Assembly: GCA_014218235.1 (NCBI GenBank)
Contig: CM024755.1
Span: forward strand, 36,228,713-36,292,712
Reading direction: 5' to 3'
Length of the DNA stretch: 64,000 nucleotides
Source: Colocasia esculenta
Lineage: Eukaryota; Streptophyta; Magnoliopsida; Alismatales; Araceae
The notes under the pieces were generated by a model, which was not told the DNA's origin, searched no databases, and saw nothing but the letters and a program-made list of their open reading frames with translations. The stretch's first letter is position 1; the number at the start of each line of letters is the position of its first letter. Below are positions 23,701-33,576 of the stretch, one piece after another. The translations under genes were made by a program, and so were the position numbers.

Positions 23701-24244
23701 TCATGTAATATACTTGTAGACCACTGTGGTCGGATCTGTGATGAGTGTTTTCTTTTAGAAACTAGTGCTTGTAGAAACCATGCAATGAATAAAAGAAATA
23801 GTTGATGATTTGTCCAAGTGTGCATCGGATGTAGGAATCACATATTCATCATGTTGTGTTTTATGTGTTGGGATTATATGGTTTTTTTTGTAGCAAATTT
23901 GATTGCAATGGGATGTGTAAATTCTGAAATTTTATGGAAGAATCATGTTTTGGTAAATCCTTGTATGAATCTTGTGATGAAGGAGCTTTTATGATTGCAT
24001 GAGATTGAGCCTTTTCTGTTAAGGAGTTTTGTCATCTGAGAAAAGAAAAGAAAAAAAAAATCCCTTTTTGGGGCCCTAATTGTGGTTGAGGATTGTCTTT
24101 CTCTATTTCATTACATGAGATTTGATTAGATTGTCACGCCCCGATGTGACTTGAGGTGTTTGGTAAAGATTTATGTTGACGTTGGATTATTTCATATTTT
24201 TAATTTTTGCTGCAATTATGATACCTTTATTTTGGGAGGTGACA
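20772..24244 (+). mobile_element. G1 3' LTR
   Basis: A 3473-bp LTR, 236 bp longer than its partner. Nearly all of the excess is the expanded array at 20929-21310. The CCTACTG...GGCTCA box is at 23559-23579, and the end GTGACA at 24244 is followed by the TSD TCAAC. The rest matches the 5' LTR with scattered substitutions. Confidence 0.9.
20929..21310. repeat. G1 3' LTR expanded ATCGATGTT array
   Basis: Seven copies of a 38-base unit containing two ATCGATGTT motifs and the spacer AAGTGAAAGGTAAT, plus flanking single motifs. The 5' LTR has one such unit. As the two LTRs are copied from one template at insertion, the difference arose later, by slippage or unequal exchange. Confidence 0.88.
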
Positions 24245-24249
24245 TCAAC

Positions 24250-24402
24250 AACCTCCACAACAACCTCCACCTCCACCACAGCCAATTGCTTAGGTTGACG
24301 TTGTCAATAACCAACCCATCCACGAAACCACTTGGTGTTACTACAATGAATTTTATGAGGTCATGTTCGTATGCCATTTACCAACTCCTCCCTCACTACC
24401 AC
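24250..24402. other. Interstitial target sequence (middle piece)
   Basis: About 150 bases between G1 and G2. They open with CCT/CAA/CCA triplets (a Pro/Gln-rich reading continuing from 15753-15796) and end with ACCAC (24398-24402), the target duplication of G2. It is not identified. Confidence 0.5.
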
Positions 24403-25053
24403 TGTCACGCCCCTCCAATTTAGCAGTGGAATAAATCGGAGGGAAATGTGAGCAATGAGTATGATAACGTAAATTGCGCATACAGATGCAAACATCAGAG
24501 CATCTAATGAACAATAATTGAAATAACTCTTGATTTCATTATAAAATCACTAAGACTATTACAATAACTAATTCGGAGACAATACATAGGGCTCAATGAC
24601 ATCATTACACTAAAAAGAAATCTAAAGCAATAACTACTAGACTCCATTGTGCTAGGGTGACTTCATCATTTGACTTCGGGTCGCTCATCACTCGGGTCCT
24701 GTCCCATTGGTGTGTACAACGTCATCGTCTATCTTACCTGAGACACAATAACAAATAACGAAGGGTGAGCGATAACGCCCAGTAGGACTTAAATCACAGG
24801 CTCAAGCATGCTTTAAATAATTAATGCTTTAAAAGGCAGAGTAACTAATGATAGAGCGAGTCATGTAAAGTCGAGAAAGTAATAGCACAAGTAACATGGT
24901 TCAGATAGCAGATGAATCAAGTATAGCACGATGATTAAAGTCAAGTCACGATTGAAACGATAACAACACGATGGCAAATAACGTCAACATCAAGCAATAG
25001 CAAGCAACATGTATAGCAAGGAGAGAGAAAGTAGTTGGCCATATAGAGAGTAA

Positions 25054-25316
25054 ATTGCACTTTGATTGATTTTCATCAATTGAAATAGTATAGCACTTTT
25101 GATTAACTTTCGTCAATCGAGATAGTAATGGCACTTTGGTTATCCGTAGATAGCCGAGAGAGAATATAGCACTTTTGTCGTCAATAGACAACGAGAGAAT
25201 ATAGCACTTTGTTTTGATTGTTATAGATTAATCTTGATAGTATGGCACTTGGATGTAATGACGACATCCTGATCATTTAACTCCCGCGAGCAAATGGCAC
25301 TTTCGGGCGCTCTCCC
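25054..25316. repeat. G2 array of hairpins with constant linker and changing stems
   Basis: Six modules of about 40-55 bases each begin GCACTT(T) and continue into a 6-7 base arm, a loop of about 4 bases, the complementary arm and a GAGA/ATAGTATA linker. Arms: GATTGAT-TTTC-ATCAATT (25063-25080), GATTAAC-TTTC-GTCAATC (25101-25118), GGTTATC-CGTA-GATAGCC (25138-25155), GTCGTC-AATA-GACAAC (25177-25192), GATTGTT-ATAG-ATTAATC (about 25216-25233), GGATGT...ACATCC (25251-25269). Arm sequences differ between modules but stay nearly complementary within each. Confidence 0.7.
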
Positions 25317-26203
25317 CAAGACTAGATCGGGCCCTATTATGCTGGCATTGGTTATGTTGTTTATCTTTAGACAATCAATTAATGGCCAATAGAGAGTACC
25401 AAGAAATAGATAAGAGCACTTGATGAATAGACGAGATAGTATAGAGAGTGTGAATAGACAAGTGGGTAGATTATAGATGAGATCTTATGGTCATTGCACA
25501 TTAAAATGTCGAGTAAGCGTACGATAGTAGCAGTTGCACAACACGCGCACTTGGTGTTGGCAGTTAGGTGGAATACGCTACCCTTCCACTGGCCTTGTTA
25601 TGTACAGGTCCAGAGGTCCAGCGTGATTCAAGATAAGAGTGAACTTCTAATAGCCGTTTGGACCTTATTGATCCCTAAAGGGTATCATAGGTATTTGGGT
25701 ACAACCATCTCGTCGACCATGTGGGAATCCATGGACAGAGGAGACTTACGGAGGCCTTGAACAAAGACTCACTAGTCCGGTAGAAGAAGTATCCGACGGA
25801 GAGTTTGTCCAAGTCAAGAGAAAAGTGTGTAGAGAAACAAGTGCCCGATGTTCTAGAGGAATTCTAGAACAGTGGAGCATCAATAAAGGTGTTCCAAATC
25901 TTCGCGAGAAAATGTAGACAAGTATATTTAAAATAGGAAAATTAATATACATTATTGAAATAAATTATCAGATACATTATGAAATATTTTCATGTCAAAT
26001 TAAGCCATATTGGATGGTTCAAGTGTGTGCGTGTGTGAGAGAGCTTATAGATAGAAAGAGATCATGTGCATGTATTTTAAATTACACAATATATGTTCAG
26101 TTATAACAAGTGTGTATTACTGCGTATAGGACTATTAACAGAGGGTATAATCACTGTAGAAAGAGATAGCATCAAAATTTATGGGTTTTCAAGCAAAAGT
26201 CCC

Positions 26204-26450
26204 AGGTCACGACGTACCCCAGTAAGGGTCGCGACGGGGCAGTTCAGAACACGACAAGGTCGTTTGAGGATCGCGACAGGTCGGTCAAGTCGGCGGCCAG
26301 AACGTGACAGGGCCTTGTACAGAACGCGACGGGCTTATCAGATTAGGCAGACAGAACGCGACGACAACCCCTATCGCGTTCAGAACGCGACGGGCGGTGC
26401 TATCGCGACCAGCCCTGAGAATGCAGCCTATCGGGCCGTCGCGTTCTCAG
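26204..26450. repeat. G2 array of AACGCGAC motifs
   Basis: About ten copies of AACGCGAC, GTCGCGTT or near variants (AACGTGAC, ATCGCGAC, AACACGAC). The core CGCG is a CpG palindrome. The same motif fills two arrays in each T2 LTR, and in both families the array is followed by a GTGGGCC/GGGCCCAA sequence, so the two LTR families are probably related. Confidence 0.82.
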
Positions 26451-27968
26451 GTACTGTGCCTGAGTCTGACAGAGAAAAGGGCAGAGCATTGGATTGTGGG
26501 CCAAATTGCCTTATTTTGACACATGGTGCTTCAAAAATTCATAACTAATTGCACAAGTGATGAAAAATCACAAAACTAGTTCCAAACGAATCTAAACATG
26601 CATTTGTATTCATAGTAAATAGGAATTGAAAAGTAGACAGGGTCTTGACATGATTGAAATAGGTTTATTCATGAAGTGCATGGTACAGTACACAATTAAG
26701 ATCAACGAATTAATTCGCGTGGTAGGATGGATGAAAATTAGGGCTTTCAAGGGCGAAAGATTCCTAACAATCATCAGTATCTTCAATAAAAATTTTGAGG
26801 CATGTGATATAGTATTCAAGGAGATATGAATTAAACATGAAGGTTCGGGGTTATGGGGTTTGCAGAGATTCAAAAATAGAGATCAAAAGATTGAGTGAAC
26901 GAAAAATTATGAAACGAAGGGGGTTTTGTTCCGGATGCTTGGAACAATCTACAAACAAATTTAATTAGATTTTGCTCGTGAGAATGACTACCTTTGACTC
27001 CTTTTCTCTTCTAGGGCTAGAACTTTGAAGAACGGGGATGAGAGCTTGAGAGGTTCTTCTCTCCACGAGATCTCCTCCTCCTTGGCCTCTCCTCCTGGTC
27101 CAGTAACCCTTGGCAATGAGCTAGGGCTGGCCATGGGGGATTTAGGAGAGTATTTAAGCATTCTCCCTTTCTATTTCCTAATAGGACTCTAACTCCTATT
27201 AATTCTGAGATTTCCTAATTCCTTCCTTCCTTCTAAGCTTGACAACTTCTAATTGGGTTAGGATGAAATCTAAATTCGTGGCCAAGTAATTAGGGTAGGT
27301 TTAGGAATCCAATTCCATCTTAAATTAGCTATTTTAATGCTTAAATACCTCTTTTCTATTTAAGCAATATTTAAGTTACGAGTTTAAGGTATTTTCCTAT
27401 TATTCCCCTTTTAAAAATCTCTATTTTGGCCCACAAATTTCTAATGGGTCCATTTAACAAAGCCCATTACTTCTTTTCATTTAATGGGTTTTGATTTATG
27501 AGAATTTCTCCTTTTAATTTGGGGATAATAGAGTTACAGATTTTATTGTATTTTTTCTTAACTTGAATTTATTCATGGGCTATGAAAGGTCCATTGGTCC
27601 CAATTCTCATGATGGATTATCAATACATATCGTTTCGTTTGGAATCTACTCATAATTTCCTTTTAATTTTTAATCCACTTAGTTCATATAATAATGGGTT
27701 TTCTGAATTATTCCTTAATTATAATAATAAGTCACATAAATTCTAAAACTTGGTCCAAATTATTTTTCTATGACCAATTTTCTTAATGGGTCATTAGAGA
27801 ATATTATTTAAGGTATAAATATTATCATTACAAAATTTTTATATGAGTTTTTATGCATGCTATAATGATGAGTATCTTTTTAACTATTTTAATTTTTTTT
27901 ATTAATTGACAAAATTTCAATTTATCTATAATTTTTAATTAATGAATTTTCTGGGGTGCTACAACCAC

Positions 27969-28075
27969 CCATTTACTAACTCCTCCCTTCCACTAGCCAT
28001 ACGGCCTTCCACTCCATCCACCACATCCACCCCCATCCTGCGGAGCGGGTGCAAACAACCGAAGAGCGACGAGCC
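27969..28075. other. Target sequence right of G2
   Basis: A continuation of the locus interrupted by G1 and G2. It is CCA/CCT-rich (ACTCCTCCC, CCATCCACC) and leads into the broken ORF starting at 28076. Nothing further is identified. Confidence 0.4.
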
Positions 28076-29128
28076 ATGTTAGCAGAAGAAGGAAGCCTCG
28101 GGACCGAGCATGCTACACAAGTTACAAGAGTTTATTCCATGCATGCCGATTATCATCAGCATACCAGGTGCATTCACTTAGCGGAATCCCTCCCCTCCAT
28201 TCTTGGTTGTCAAGAGGCCATGTGAAATATGACAATCATCCTCGTTGCCAGCTATGTTCATTTCAAAATGCTCATAGGGAATTTCTCCCTTCAAGCTCTC
28301 ATGACCCCTCACACATTTGTTGTGAATTTTCCCACTCCAGTGAAGGGGTCAACCATTAAAATTGTCCTTACACATTCAAAAGCTAAATCTTTAGTACATT
28401 CAATTACCCAAGGGCACGTCCCCCTCTCCCTGCAAAACATTATACATCCTTTGGGCACGGTCCCTTCATTGTTACTTCCAACACTACTAGTGGAACTCCC
28501 CACTCTTTCCTTTAACTATATTTCAAGGGAGTTGCCACTGTTGCTTGAAACTCCGACGGAAGTCAACAATCCTCCTATCATTGAGAGCCAACTAATTCAT
28601 GCGAAAAGAAGAGCAAGAAATTCTGCACGCTGGGCAAAGTACATGAGAAAATACATGAGGGTCAAACAATTGACCCCCAAGCAAAATCTCAAATGTCGGG
28701 CAAGGCTAAAGACCAGGGACCATCTCCGCCTCCCTCATCTAAATCATCCACATCCTCTTTTGTGCTCATCAGAACCTTTCCGTGGGTTCTCCACATTCCC
28801 TCCTCATTGGAGGCATTTTATTTCCACCTTTTTTATGATTCACAATCTTGTACTAAGCATCACGCTCCTTTTTGTAATCCACATTCTCCGCCTCGTGCTC
28901 CTCGCAGCACATGGTTATGTTCATGCCATTCTCCTCTTTGTGCCCCACGTGGTACACCCCATTATTTCCACCATCCTCACCGTGCCCCTCGTGGCACACT
29001 TCCTTGTAGTGTCCCATGCGGCACGTCTCCCTCTAGTGGCCCACGTGACACGTCTCCTTCCCGTGCCCCACGTGGCACACCTCCACTCTGTGCCCCACGT
29101 GGCACCCTTTTCACACCTTCCTTTTTGA
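28076..29128 (+). pseudogene. Unidentified ORF with one internal stop
   Basis: One frame is open from an ATG at 28076 to 29128 except for TGA at 28223-28225. The downstream part alone (ATG 28229) is 299 codons. The N-terminal part reads TTEERRAMLAEEGSLG-like. The middle has a hydrophobic segment and a strongly basic stretch (HAKRRARNSARWAKYMRKYM). The C-terminal 70 residues are a VPHVAHL-type short repeat produced by the CACGTGG DNA array. I recognise no family. It could be a degraded host gene, a very old transposon ORF, or chance open frame. Confidence 0.3.
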
Positions 29129-29145
29129 CCCCTCGTGACACAGTT
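28885..29145. repeat. Array of GTGCCCCACGTGGCAC-type palindromes
   Basis: Eight or nine copies of a motif centred on CACGTGG with flanking GTGCCC and GGCAC, for example around 28940-28954, 28981-28996, 29069-29084 and 29091-29106, with variants (CCTCGTGGCAC, CCATGCGGCAC, CCACGTGACAC). The CACGTG core is a CpG-centred palindrome. It lies outside any LTR pair that I can define. Confidence 0.75.
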
Positions 29146-30008
29146 AACTATAAGCAGTCAGCCACTGGGCACCACTTTAAATGCATGCCTTACTCTAAGC
29201 ACTCTTTAATCGAAGAGGAGATAATGAGGACCCCTCTCTAGCCAGTTGTCATAAATTTGGTGCCGCCATGGTATGACAATGTTTTCAAAAGTCAATAAAA
29301 AAAGATAAATATTTTTGAAACCCACAAAAATAGATAAATATTTTCAAAATCTTATAAAATTCAAATACTTTTCAAAATCTCCATAAAAATTTGAATATCT
29401 CCAAAATCCAAAAAAATTTGATGGTATTGCACAAGACTAGCATTACACCTAATCCTCTTTCATGTCAGAACGATCCAATTCTTCCAATCATTGGTTCCTC
29501 CTGTCATTGAATTCTAATCATCTCCTCATTTGGCCAAGCCCACTTATCCTCATGGTTTAAATACGCAATTGAATGAGCTACGATTGCTATTGAATGCTTT
29601 ATCCATGCTCCATGTTATGAATGATGTTACTCCATGATATATGTTTCTCTTGGCTAATGAATTTTGAATGCAAATTTGAGCTACCTCATCTGACACTCAC
29701 AAGCAACCTCGACTGCAATCGTTGCTGCCCTTACCATCACTTATTTGCATCTTACTATATGTTATACCCCTAGAGCATATCAAGGACCTTGTGGCTCTGA
29801 GGAATCTGGGATTTGAGTTCCCCTTTATCAAAAATAATAATTATTCTAGAGGATCCTTAGCCGCACAGACAGACCGTTACTCTTTGCATATGAGGACAAC
29901 AGACCCACACCTGGAAAACCTGGTGTCCTGACTCAAGTCAGTATCGTAACAATATTATCTTTGATTATTTTCTATCTTTTTACCCTTATTTTTCCCTTTA
30001 GCCCAGCA
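29146..30008. other. Unassigned intergenic sequence
   Basis: No supported gene. Positions 29280-29425 hold an A/T-rich degenerate repeat of CAAAATCTT/AAATTTGAATA-type words. The rest is unique-looking sequence without long ORFs. Confidence 0.5.
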
Positions 30009-30251
30009 TACGTGCATATTTTGAAATCACTGTGAAAAATACTCTCCCAATGCAATTTGAGAGCCATTCTCACTTTAACTCCAAGTAAATTTGAGATATT
30101 CCATTCCGAGTTAAGTATCCAACTCCCTTTGCTGTCGCCTCCGGGCTGATTTCATTGAATTCCCTTGTTTGGATTTATCTCTCTACATTCATCTTTATAT
30201 CTCATAGATCCACCTTGGCTGTGGCACGTCCACAAGCTGGTAAATGCCCCC
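30009..30251. repeat. Left flank of C2, duplicated at 60495-60737
   Basis: These 243 bases up to the C2 LTR recur at 60495-60737 with only a few substitutions, and each copy is followed directly by a C2-family LTR. It is not part of the element, since the LTR starts at TGTTGGG after CCCCC. It therefore marks a duplication of the integration site. Confidence 0.9.
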
Positions 30252-30486
30252 TGTTGGGTTTATATGTGTCATGTTTGTTTTTGATGACGAACAATTCAAA
30301 TTAATGTTATGAGCATATTTGAAACATGATCAAGCAAATGATAATCAAGAAAGAACATCTCAAGTGATTGTCTAAATGTTCTTTATATCTCACTAACAAT
30401 GCTCTTAAATGTAGGTGTGAGTGTAGGCAAGACAATGTACCAAATTCCAGAGCAAAAAACTCAAGAAAGTCACATTCAACAAGTGC

Positions 30487-30685
30487 CTGTCGACAGACCC
30501 ACAAGTCCCTGTCGACAGCTACACACAGGGAGATCAGACAGGTTTCAGGACAAGTGTACCTGTCGACAGATCCAAATCGTTTGTGGACAGCTACACACAG
30601 GAAATTGTTTTCCGCAAGGCCAGTCTTCTGGATTTTTGCAAACCTGTCAGCACCTGCCGACAGATGCATAGTTTACTGTCGACAT
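30487..30685. repeat. C2 LTR1 array of CTGTCGACAG palindromes
   Basis: Perfect 10-base palindromes CTGTCGACAG lie at 30487-30496, 30509-30518 and about 30560-30569, with variants TTGTGGACAG, CTGCCGACAG and CTGTCGACAT to 30685. The array ends about 90 bases upstream of the TATA box. Confidence 0.9.
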
Positions 30686-30771
30686 ACGAAGAGAAGATCT
30701 CAGTTCCGAGATTTGGACATGTTTCTAAGTTGGGTGTTTCCATCTACCACGACTCTCCATACTTAAACACC

Positions 30772-30780
30772 CATATATAA
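30772..30780 (+). promoter_or_regulatory. C2 LTR1 TATA box
   Basis: CATATATAA is conserved in all three C2 LTRs (also 49957-49965 and 61258-61266), just downstream of the palindrome array. It is a good core promoter candidate. Confidence 0.75.
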
Positions 30781-31501
30781 GGAATGTTTTGAAGGTATTC
30801 TCATACAGAAGCAGCCACCATACAAAACCCTAGCAAAATCTCAAGAGAAAAGTCTCTCTCTGTTGCTTTGCTTCAGCACTCTATCCAGAGCGAAGAAGAA
30901 CCATCTTCTAAACGGAGTTGAAGCCAATTTTTCCATTGTTCAAGCTTCTACATCAACTCATACCTGTCAAGATGAAGTTTGAAGCACATCTGGACGACCA
31001 TCATGAAGAGTTCTATCTCAAGATTTGATTCTTCAACTCAGAACTCTTCTCTGTCTCTGTTTTTCATAAGTGTCTCTTGTGCTTGATTCACATGGGTCAT
31101 GTTGTTCTAATCGTGTGTTAACATCAGACAACGTGAGTGTGTGTGTTGTAGTTGTTGAACTAGCTCATAAACAGTCCTTCTATGTGTGTGTATGAATGGT
31201 GGACGTAGGATACACAAGTTGTGTACTCCGAACCACCTTAAATCTTCGTGTCTTGTGGTTTGCACGTCTTTATAGTAGATGATTGGTAGGCACGTTAGTC
31301 TCTACACATGCTAGATAGGTTGTGCATGTTTTATTTACAACAAACACACACATAGTAATTTGAATTCAAGTTAAATCTATTTGAGATTTCAACAAGTCTG
31401 TGTTTCCATCGCAAAGAAGGCAATAGTGGTTCTAGTTTACAGTAATCTATTCAACCCCCCTTCTAGATTACCATATTATATAATTCCGCACATCTTTCAA
31501 T

Positions 31502-31513
31502 TGGTATCAGAGC
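31502..31513 (+). other. C2 primer binding site
   Basis: TGGTATCAGAGC starts two bases after LTR1 and matches the initiator-Met tRNA 3' end used by copia elements. Confidence 0.92.
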
Positions 31514-31575
31514 CAGGTTTCTCCGATTTATTGCTTTTAAGTGCTTGATCTTACGATCAGGAGATTCTCGATCTC

Positions 31576-33576
31576 AAGGAATCTAACAAGGGGTATTTGG
31601 TTGAAGGACATTCGGTGTCCATGTCACCCTTCTTTGATGGCACTGATTATCCATATTGGAAAAATCGTATGCAGGTCTTTCTGAGAGCTCAAAACTTTGA
31701 GCTATGGAAAATCGTCAACAAAGGAGCGTACGTGCTGCCCGAAGATAAAGATACTTGGACAAAGGACCTAATTGCTAAGGGAACTCTCAACTGGAGAGCA
31801 CTGAACATGATGCAGTGTGCTGTGCACCCCAAGGAGTATTCAAGAGTCTCCATATGCACTTCAGCGAAAGAGATGTGGGACAAGCTTGAACTCATCTACG
31901 AAGGTATGTCTTAGGTAAGGAAACCAAAGCAAGCATGCTAATATCTGAATATGAAATGTTTAAAATGACAAATGATGAAACCATATCAGATATGTTTGCT
32001 AGATTCATGTTAATAATCAACGGGCTGAAAGGTCTTAAGAAAGAATATTCAGAAAGTGACTTAGTTAGGAAGATACTTCGGTCTCTTCCATCTTCATGGA
32101 ATACTAAGGCCACTGTCATTGAGGATTCTAAAGATCTCTCAAAAATTAAACTGGATGAATTAATTGGTTCCCTGATGACATATGAAATAAATGTAAAAAA
32201 AAAAAGAAATTGAAGAGAACCCAAGGAAGTCAATTGCTTTAAAAGCTTCAAATAAAAATTCTTCAAGTTCCAAAAAGGATGTTCAACATGAAAGTGATGA
32301 AGATGTAACGTCTAGTGATAGTGAGAGCGATGAAATGGCAATGCTCACTAGACAGTTCAAGAAGTTTATTAAATTCAAAAGAAGAGGCTCAGGTAACTCC
32401 AAACCCTTCCAAAAGAAAGATTTTTCAAATAAATTTGAGTCCAATAAAAAATCTGACATTGTGTGCTATGAGTGCAAGAAACAAGGGCATACGAGAGGAG
32501 AGTGCCCTGAGCTCAAGAAGAAACTGAAGAAGGAGAAGTTCACCTTCAAGAAAGCCAAGGCCATGTTGGCAACTTGGAGTGATGAAGACGAAGACGAGGA
32601 TTCACAGCATAATTCTGGAGATGATGAAGTTCACTGCTTAATGGGAAGGAGTAATGACTCCACAGAGGTAAATTTTTCCTTTGAAAATTATACTGTTGAT
32701 GAATGGGAAGAAGCTTACACTGTACTGTTTGAAAGATTATGTGAATTCAAGTTTGAAAATAAAGCATTAAAAAAGAAAATCAATTCACTTGTTCATAGCA
32801 CACCCAATGATGAACAAATTGAAGTCCTAAATAAAGAAATTCAAATGATGAAAATTGATGAGGAAGCTCATAAGGAAGAAATGGATTGCATAAAAGTTAA
32901 ATTGCAAGAGAGTGAAAAAGAAAAACAAAGCCTAATCATTTCACTTGAAACTCTTCAAAATGAAGATCATGAGATTAAGAAAAAGTTGGAACAAGCTGAA
33001 AAAGATCTAAAAGGAAAATATGAAGATCTTACAAGATTTGTAAAAGGAAAACAAAATCTTGATGCTATCTTAGGATCAAATACTTTTGTTGCAAAGCATG
33101 GGATTGAATTTCAACCTGTAAAACAAAAGAAAATTGGTGAAACCTTGATAACCTCTTTTGTTGATTCTAGCCTAAGCACAAGCAAACAAGTCCCTTCTAA
33201 GAACAAGAAAAATCAAGCCAAGGGTAAGCAATAGCAACCCAATCAAAAGCTCTCAAGTGCTCAAAAGAATAAGCAGTCTGTCGACAGGCTCAATGAAAGC
33301 TGTCGATAGGACTGGAAGAATGCTGCCAAGGGACAGCCTTCCAGACAACATAAAGGAAAAAGGCAATTGAATGTACAAGAAAATAACAAAACAAATGTTT
33401 TAAGAAAATCTCCATCATGCAATGTGTGTAAGAAACTTGGCCACAATGAAAGTCATTGCTGGAATAATCCAAACAAACTAAAACTCAAACAAATTTGGAT
33501 TCCGAAGCACTTACTTTTTGGCATGAATGATACATTGGGACCCAAAGTAATTTGGGTACCAAAACCTCTTGTCTGA
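31576..33576 (+). pseudogene. C2 gag, broken
   Basis: Gag would form the retrotransposon particle. The ancestral start is lost: AAG at 31576-31578, where the fragment copy at 60235 has ATG. The N-terminal gag core (PFFDGTDYPYWKNRMQVFL...) meets TAA at 31912-31914, a one-base deletion near 31917 and an extra A in an A11 run at 32195-32205. The last frame (32335-33576) has the CCHC knuckle CYECKKQGHTRGEC, an acidic patch, a long coiled coil typical of Sirevirus gag and a second knuckle CNVCKKLGHNESHC, broken by TAG at 33232-33234 and 33307-33309. A CTGTCGACAG palindrome lies within the coding frame at 33278-33287. Confidence 0.9.

Larger units (their letters stand above)
15797..24244 (+). mobile_element. 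G1: non-autonomous LTR retrotransposon (gypsy-type)
   Basis: TGTAACACCC...GTGACA LTRs at 15797-19033 and 20772-24244 are flanked by TCAAC (15792-15796 and 24245-24249). The primer site is TGGTATTAGAGC (19039-19050) and the polypurine tract is at 20758-20771, so the element lies on +. The interior is only 1.74 kb and codes for no pol, only a gag remnant. Long LTRs with a gag-only interior suggest a non-autonomous derivative mobilised by a gypsy relative. The LTRs share the CCTACTG...GGCTCA box seen in the Tekay-type LTRs. Confidence 0.9.
24403..27963 (-). mobile_element. G2: solo LTR of a gypsy-type element
   Basis: A 3561-bp segment starting TGTCACGCCCC and ending GTGCTACA, flanked by ACCAC (24398-24402, 27964-27968), with no interior, primer site or polypurine tract. 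The minus-strand reading (TGTAGCACCCC...GGGGCGTGACA) resembles G1 LTR ends. The conserved box (GAGCG 24767-24771, CGCCC 24776-24780, then AGTAGG) lies 364 bases from the left end, as in T1-T3 (352-372), which supports minus orientation. It shares the AACGCGAC array with T2. Solo LTRs arise by recombination between the two LTRs of one copy. Confidence 0.85.
30252..31499 (+). mobile_element. C2 LTR1 (5' LTR)
   Basis: A 1248-bp LTR from TGTTGGG to CTTTCA. The U3 has the CTGTCGACAG array (30487-30685), the TATA box is at 30772-30780, and R-U5 contains a GT-rich region and the C-rich end. Compared with LTR2 and LTR3 it lacks about 23 bases near 31068. Confidence 0.93.

Noticed and set aside
26093..26548. 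151-codon ORF in the solo LTR G2
   Set aside because: It is open because of the AACGCGAC array (Arg/Asp/Thr repeats) and has no resemblance to a known protein.
24403..27963. G2 as a full element with interior
   Set aside because: No primer site, polypurine tract, internal LTR boundary or gag/pol motif between the two TSDs, so it is one LTR only.
28693..29241. 182-codon ORF in an alternative frame of the 28-29 kb region
   Set aside because: It overlaps the longer 28076-29128 reading and is open mainly because of the CACGTGG repeats (Pro/Arg/Gly-rich words).
30487..30685. CTGTCGACAG repeats as a CRISPR array
   Set aside because: Units are 10 bases, irregularly spaced and degenerate, with spacers that are part of the LTR. 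The setting is a plant retrotransposon.
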